Shown: in pieces, positions 60,951 through 64,000 of the stretch | Numbering within the stretch: the first letter of the stretch is position 1 | Layout of the letters: each line of letters begins with the position of its first letter | DNA from: Microbacterium galbinum | Lineage (GTDB): Bacteria > Actinomycetota > Actinomycetes > Actinomycetales > Microbacteriaceae | Assembly (NCBI RefSeq): GCF_023101185.1 | Contig: NZ_CP078077.1 | Span: 1,269,630-1,333,629, forward strand | Direction of reading: 5' to 3' | Length of the DNA stretch: 64,000 nucleotides | Program-made: the position numbers and the translations under genes | Notes under the pieces: generated by a model | What the model saw: the letters and a program-made list of their open reading frames with translations, nothing else | Told to the model about the DNA's origin: nothing | Database searches by the model: none

Positions 60951-61229
60951 ATGACCGAGAACAGCGATCTGACCGACGCGAGCACCTTCGAGCTGGCCGA
61001 GCTCTCGATCGGATTCCTCGCCCCGCCCGAGGTCTTCGACGAATTGCACCGCCGCGTGGAGGAGATGCTCGAGACGGAATTCGAGAACGTGGTGTGGGAG
61101 ATGCACATCCGCGAGAACCTCACCGACGACCCCGACCACCGCGAGAACTACGCCGGCCTCTACGAGCAGGTCGAGATCGAGGAGAAGCACGGGTTGCTGG
61201 GCAAGCGGATCGATCCCGGCGAGAGCTGA
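60951..61229 (+). CDS. Small acidic protein of unknown function (92 aa)
   Basis: Soluble, acidic, mostly helical (TFELAELSIGFLAPPEVFDELHRRVEEMLETEFENVVWEMHIRENLTDDPDHRENYAGLYEQVEIEEKHG). No signal peptide, membrane span or recognisable motif. The start is supported by TAGCCT seven bases upstream. It converges with the XRE-family regulator gene, and the gap between them is filled with dispersed repeats. Confidence 0.7.
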   Translation: MTENSDLTDASTFELAELSIGFLAPPEVFDELHRRVEEMLETEFENVVWEMHIRENLTDDPDHRENYAGLYEQVEIEEKHGLLGKRIDPGES

Positions 61230-61248
61230 ATCAGTCGCGCGGGGCGGG

Positions 61249-61346
61249 GCCCTTCGACAGGCTCAGGGACCCAGTCGTGGCTCAGGGACCCAGTCGTGGC
61301 TCCGGGACCCAGTTGCTGCACTGGGTCGCTGAGCATGTCGAAGCGT
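61249..61346. repeat. Cluster of TGAGC-family repeats
   Basis: Contains CCCTTCGACAGGCTCAGGGA, two further partial units (GGCTCAGGGACCCAGTCGTG and GGCTCCGGGACCCAGTTG) and an inverted unit GGGTCGCTGAGCATGTCGAA. The partial tandem duplication and the inverted end allow a hairpin between convergent genes. Confidence 0.75.
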
Positions 61347-61362
61347 CCCCCCACGCGAACCC

Positions 61363-62193
61363 TCAGTCCCTCCGGCGGAAGAACCTCGCGCGGGCGGCGG
61401 CATCCGCCGGGGTGTAGACGACCAGCTGGATGTCGGTCTGGTCGGACGGCCGCAGCTGGTGGTGCTCGAACACGAGCCTGCCCAGTGACGGATGACGGAA
61501 CACGCGTTCGCGCGATTCGAACCCCCGCACGTCGTGGCTCTCCCAGCGTTCGCGGAACTCCGGGCTCGCCTCCATCAGCCGCCCGACGAGGTCGCGATAG
61601 CGCGGGTCTCCGAGTCGCGGCCCCGCCTCGGCGCGGAACTCGGCGAGGAAGCGGCGGCTGGTGTCGTCCCAGTCGTCGAGCAGGTCGCGCACGGCGGGGT
61701 CGGTGAAGATCAGCCAGAGCAGGTTGCGCTTCTCGGGTGGGGTGGTGGCGACGTTCGGATAGAGCGCCTCGTAAGCGGCGTTCCACCCGGCGACGCCCCA
61801 GTCGGGCGCGAGTGCGTATGCCGGGTGCTCCTCCAGCGCATCGAGGAAGCGCTGAACGTGGGCCGGTGCGGTCTCGACCGCCTCACCCGTGCCGGGCCGT
61901 GCGGGTGCGAACCCGGCCAGGCGCAGCGCGTAGTCGTGCTCGGCCACGGTCAGGTGCAGCGCCGTGGCGACGGCATCCAGCACCTGTCGCGACGGATTGA
62001 TGTCACGCCCCTGCTCGAGCCAGGTGTACCAGGTGACGCTGACGCCCGAGAGGTAAGAGATCTCCTCACGGCGCAGACCGATCGTGCGGCCGCGACCGGC
62101 GGGCGGCAGGCCGTAGGCGGTGCGGTCGAGTTGCTCGCGCCGGGCACGCAGAAAAGCGCCGAGTTCCTTGCGCTGCTGCTCGTCGGTGGCCAC
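61363..62193 (-). CDS. XRE-family regulator with MmyB-like ligand-binding domain
   Basis: A 276-aa regulator. The N-terminal helix-turn-helix (about 8-75) reads LGAFLRARREQLDR, GLRREEISYLSGVSVTWYTWLEQGRDINPSRQVLDAVATAL, the pattern of the MmyB-type XRE group. The C-terminal domain (about 105-270; PAYALAPDWGVAGWNAAYEALYP, HPSLGRLVFEHHQLRPSDQTDIQLVVYTPAD) is the MLTR/PAS-like ligand-binding domain. GTG start at 62193 with TAGGTT six bases upstream. CTAGTG repeats next to the promoter suggest autoregulation. It is divergent from ilvD (77 bases between starts). Confidence 0.92.
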   Translation of the reverse strand: MATDEQQRKELGAFLRARREQLDRTAYGLPPAGRGRTIGLRREEISYLSGVSVTWYTWLEQGRDINPSRQVLDAVATALHLTVAEHDYALRLAGFAPARPGTGEAVETAPAHVQRFLDALEEHPAYALAPDWGVAGWNAAYEALYPNVATTPPEKRNLLWLIFTDPAVRDLLDDWDDTSRRFLAEFRAEAGPRLGDPRYRDLVGRLMEASPEFRERWESHDVRGFESRERVFRHPSLGRLVFEHHQLRPSDQTDIQLVVYTPADAAARARFFRRRD

Positions 62194-62199
62194 TCCACA

Positions 62200-62223
62200 A
62201 ACCTAGTGCTCTCACTACTAGTG
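62200..62223 (-). promoter_or_regulatory. Promoter and possible operator of the XRE-family regulator
   Basis: TAGGTT (62205-62200, minus strand) is the -10 hexamer six bases before the GTG start. CTAGTG occurs at 62203-62208 and 62218-62223 on the plus strand, 15 bases apart, around ACTACTAGTG. These repeats could bind the regulator and also face the ilvD promoter. Confidence 0.45.
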
Positions 62224-62269
62224 TCAGCGCCGTCTTCCGGCATCCGTCCCGTCCCGCGAAAGTGGAACC

Positions 62270-64000
62270 ATGCCCACCCCTCTTCGTTCCCGCACCGTCA
62301 CGCATGGCCGCAACGCCGCCGGAGCCCGCGCCCTCTTCCGCGCCGCCGGCGTCAACGCCGCCGACTTCGGCAAGCCGATGATCGCCGTGGCGAACAGCTT
62401 CACCGAGTTCGTGCCCGGCCACACGCACCTGCAGCCGGTCGGACGCATCGTCTCCGACGCGATCTCGGCGGCGGGCGGCATCCCCCGCGAGTTCAACACG
62501 ATCGCCGTCGATGACGGCATCGCCATGGGTCACGGCGGCATGCTCTACTCGCTGCCGTCGCGCGACCTGATCGCCGACTCGGTCGAGTACATGGTCAACG
62601 CGCACCAGGCCGACGCGCTCGTGTGCATCTCGAACTGCGACAAGATCACCCCCGGCATGCTCATGGCCGCGCTGCGTCTGAACATCCCGACGGTTTTCGT
62701 CTCGGGTGGTCCGATGGAGGCCGGTCGTGCGACGCTGGTCGACGGATCGGTGCGCACCCTCGACCTGGTCGACGCGATCTCCGAGGCCGCGAACGACACG
62801 GTGTCGGATGCCGACATCCAGCGCATCGAGGAGAACGCCTGTCCGACCTGCGGATCGTGCTCGGGCATGTTCACCGCCAACTCGATGAACTGTCTCGTCG
62901 AGGCGCTGGGCCTCGCCCTGCCAGGCAACGGTTCGGTGCTCGCCACGCACACCGCTCGTCGCGCGCTGTACGAGAAGGCCGGCGAGGTCGCGGTGCAGAT
63001 CACCCGTCGCTTCTACGACGAGGACGACCGTTCGGTGCTGCCGCGCGAGGTCGCGAGCTTCGCCGCGTTCGAGAACGCGATGGCGCTCGACATCGCGATG
63101 GGCGGATCGACGAACACGATCCTGCACCTGCTCGCCGCCGCCCACGAGGCCGGGATCGACTTCGGTCTCGACGAGATCGATGCGATCTCGCGCCGCGTGC
63201 CCTGCCTCGCCAAGATCGCCCCGAACCCGGCCTACGGCCGCATGTACTACATGGAGGACGTGCACCGTGCGGGCGGCATCCCCGCCGTGCTCGGCGAGCT
63301 GCGTCGTGGCGGTCTGCTGAAGGAAGACGTGAGCACCATCCACTCGGAGTCGTTCGCGGCCTGGCTCGACGACTGGGACATCCGTGGCGGAAAGGCGACC
63401 GACGTCGCGAAGGATCTGTGGTTCGCGGCTCCCGGTGGCGTGCGCTCGTCGAGCGCGTTCTCGCAGTCGGAGCGCTGGGCGGCTCTCGACGAGGACGGCG
63501 AGAACGGATGCATCCGCGATGTCGACCACGCCTACTCGGTCGACGGCGGTCTGGCCGTGCTGCGGGGCAACCTGGCCGTCGACGGCGCCGTGGTGAAGAC
63601 CGCGGGCGTCGACCCGTCGATCCTGGTCTTCTCGGGCCCGGCGGTGGTGTGCGAGTCGCAGGAGGAGGCGGTCGCGAAAATCCTCGGCAAGAAGATCCAG
63701 CCGGGCGACGTGGTCGTCATCCGTTACGAGGGTCCCAAGGGCGGCCCGGGCATGCAGGAGATGCTGCACCCGACGTCGTTCCTCAAGGGCCGCGGACTGG
63801 GCAAGGTGTGCGCCCTCATCACCGATGGCCGCTTCTCGGGCGGCACCTCGGGTCTGTCGATCGGGCACGTCTCGCCCGAGGCGGCATCCGGCGGCGTCAT
63901 CGCGCTCGTCGAGGACGGCGACATCATCTCGATCGACATCCCCACCCGCGGCATGACCCTCGAGGTCAGCGAGGCCGAGCTCGAGCAGCGCCGCGCGCGC
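62270..64000 (+). CDS. ilvD: Dihydroxy-acid dehydratase (3' end cut by window edge)
   Basis: Fe-S enzyme of branched-chain amino-acid synthesis that dehydrates 2,3-dihydroxy acids to 2-keto acids. The frame runs 577 codons from the ATG at 62270 to the last base, and the full E. coli-type protein is about 615 aa, so some 40 residues are missing. Signatures include [46 protein letters not shown] (C123), [20 protein letters not shown] (C191, C194 and C197), [37 protein letters not shown]. The ribosome-binding site is weak. No T-box or leader attenuator is visible upstream. Confidence 0.96.
   Translation, partial: MPTPLRSRTVTHGRNAAGARALFRAAGVNAADFGKPMIAVANSFTEFVPGHTHLQPVGRIVSDAISAAGGIPREFNTIAVDDGIAMGHGGMLYSLPSRDLIADSVEYMVNAHQADALVCISNCDKITPGMLMAALRLNIPTVFVSGGPMEAGRATLVDGSVRTLDLVDAISEAANDTVSDADIQRIEENACPTCGSCSGMFTANSMNCLVEALGLALPGNGSVLATHTARRALYEKAGEVAVQITRRFYDEDDRSVLPREVASFAAFENAMALDIAMGGSTNTILHLLAAAHEAGIDFGLDEIDAISRRVPCLAKIAPNPAYGRMYYMEDVHRAGGIPAVLGELRRGGLLKEDVSTIHSESFAAWLDDWDIRGGKATDVAKDLWFAAPGGVRSSSAFSQSERWAALDEDGENGCIRDVDHAYSVDGGLAVLRGNLAVDGAVVKTAGVDPSILVFSGPAVVCESQEEAVAKILGKKIQPGDVVVIRYEGPKGGPGMQEMLHPTSFLKGRGLGKVCALITDGRFSGGTSGLSIGHVSPEAASGGVIALVEDGDIISIDIPTRGMTLEVSEAELEQRRAR

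Noticed and set aside
62200-62269. T-box or leader-peptide attenuator upstream of ilvD
   Set aside because: The spacer is only about 76 bases and shows no T-box sequence, peptide rich in Ile/Val/Leu codons, or terminator hairpin.

Overview
The window is high-GC actinobacterial DNA from around a chromosome replication origin. The gene order rpmH-rnpA-yidD-yidC-jag-rsmG-parA-parB on one side, and dnaA-dnaN-recF-DUF721-gyrB-gyrA-DUF3566-tRNA-Ile-tRNA-Ala on the other, is the conserved oriC neighbourhood of Actinobacteria. GC content, short intergenic gaps, gene families (DUF6049-murJ-trxB-trxA, DUF3566, Pr6Pr) and abundant GGATGC/GCATCC words fit Microbacteriaceae, most simply Microbacterium or a close relative. 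The genus is an inference, not proven by the window.

Layout: 1-0.5 kb, the tail of an unidentified gene and a small unknown protein among inverted repeats. 0.8-2.5 kb, the rpsF-ssb-rpsR-rplI operon (minus). 2.7-3.4 kb, a lipoprotein. 3.5-8.7 kb, a complete oligopeptide/dipeptide ABC importer operon (minus) with a divergent Lrp/AsnC regulator at 8.8 kb. 9.4-12.9 kb, small unknown and membrane proteins. 13-16.3 kb, an aldehyde dehydrogenase with its DUF779 partner and a GAF-domain regulator. 16.5-26.2 kb, CCA-adding enzyme, Tat-exported phosphoesterase, ASCH protein, a sortase-anchored repeat protein, a RibD-like reductase, a luciferase-like monooxygenase and a methyltransferase. 26.3-31.5 kb, DUF6049-murJ-trxB-trxA. 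31.8-34.2 kb, GrpB, an unknown protein and a sugar transporter. 34.3-42 kb, parB-parA, a 2.2-kb gene-free centromere region, a GNAT gene, rsmG-jag-yidC-yidD-rnpA-rpmH. 42-45.4 kb, oriC with dnaA and dnaN. 45.6-48.2 kb, a cohesin-domain surface protein and a dockerin-bearing amidase. 48.3-55.2 kb, recF to DUF3566. 55.4-58.3 kb, a two-component system with a DUF4097 protein. 58.3-62.2 kb, two tRNAs, small proteins and an XRE regulator. 62.3 kb to the end, ilvD, cut by the window edge.

Replication and segregation: DnaA boxes lie on both sides of dnaA, and ten parS sites (six perfect) lie within 2.8 kb beside parAB, one of them across the parA start codon. The gene-free part of that region also holds two 99-bp palindromic elements in opposite orientation, pyrimidine-rich and purine-rich low-complexity arrays, and a 63-base tract with a single non-C base.

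The most unusual coding feature is the cohesin/dockerin pair placed between dnaN and recF: a LAxTG-type surface protein with one cohesin domain, overlapping an exported amidase with an N-terminal dockerin. This looks like a minimal cell-surface docking system. Another recurring pattern is a TAnnnT -10 hexamer exactly 6-7 bases before the start codon of about fifteen genes, which implies widespread leaderless transcription. At least three families of dispersed palindromic intergenic repeats are also visible.
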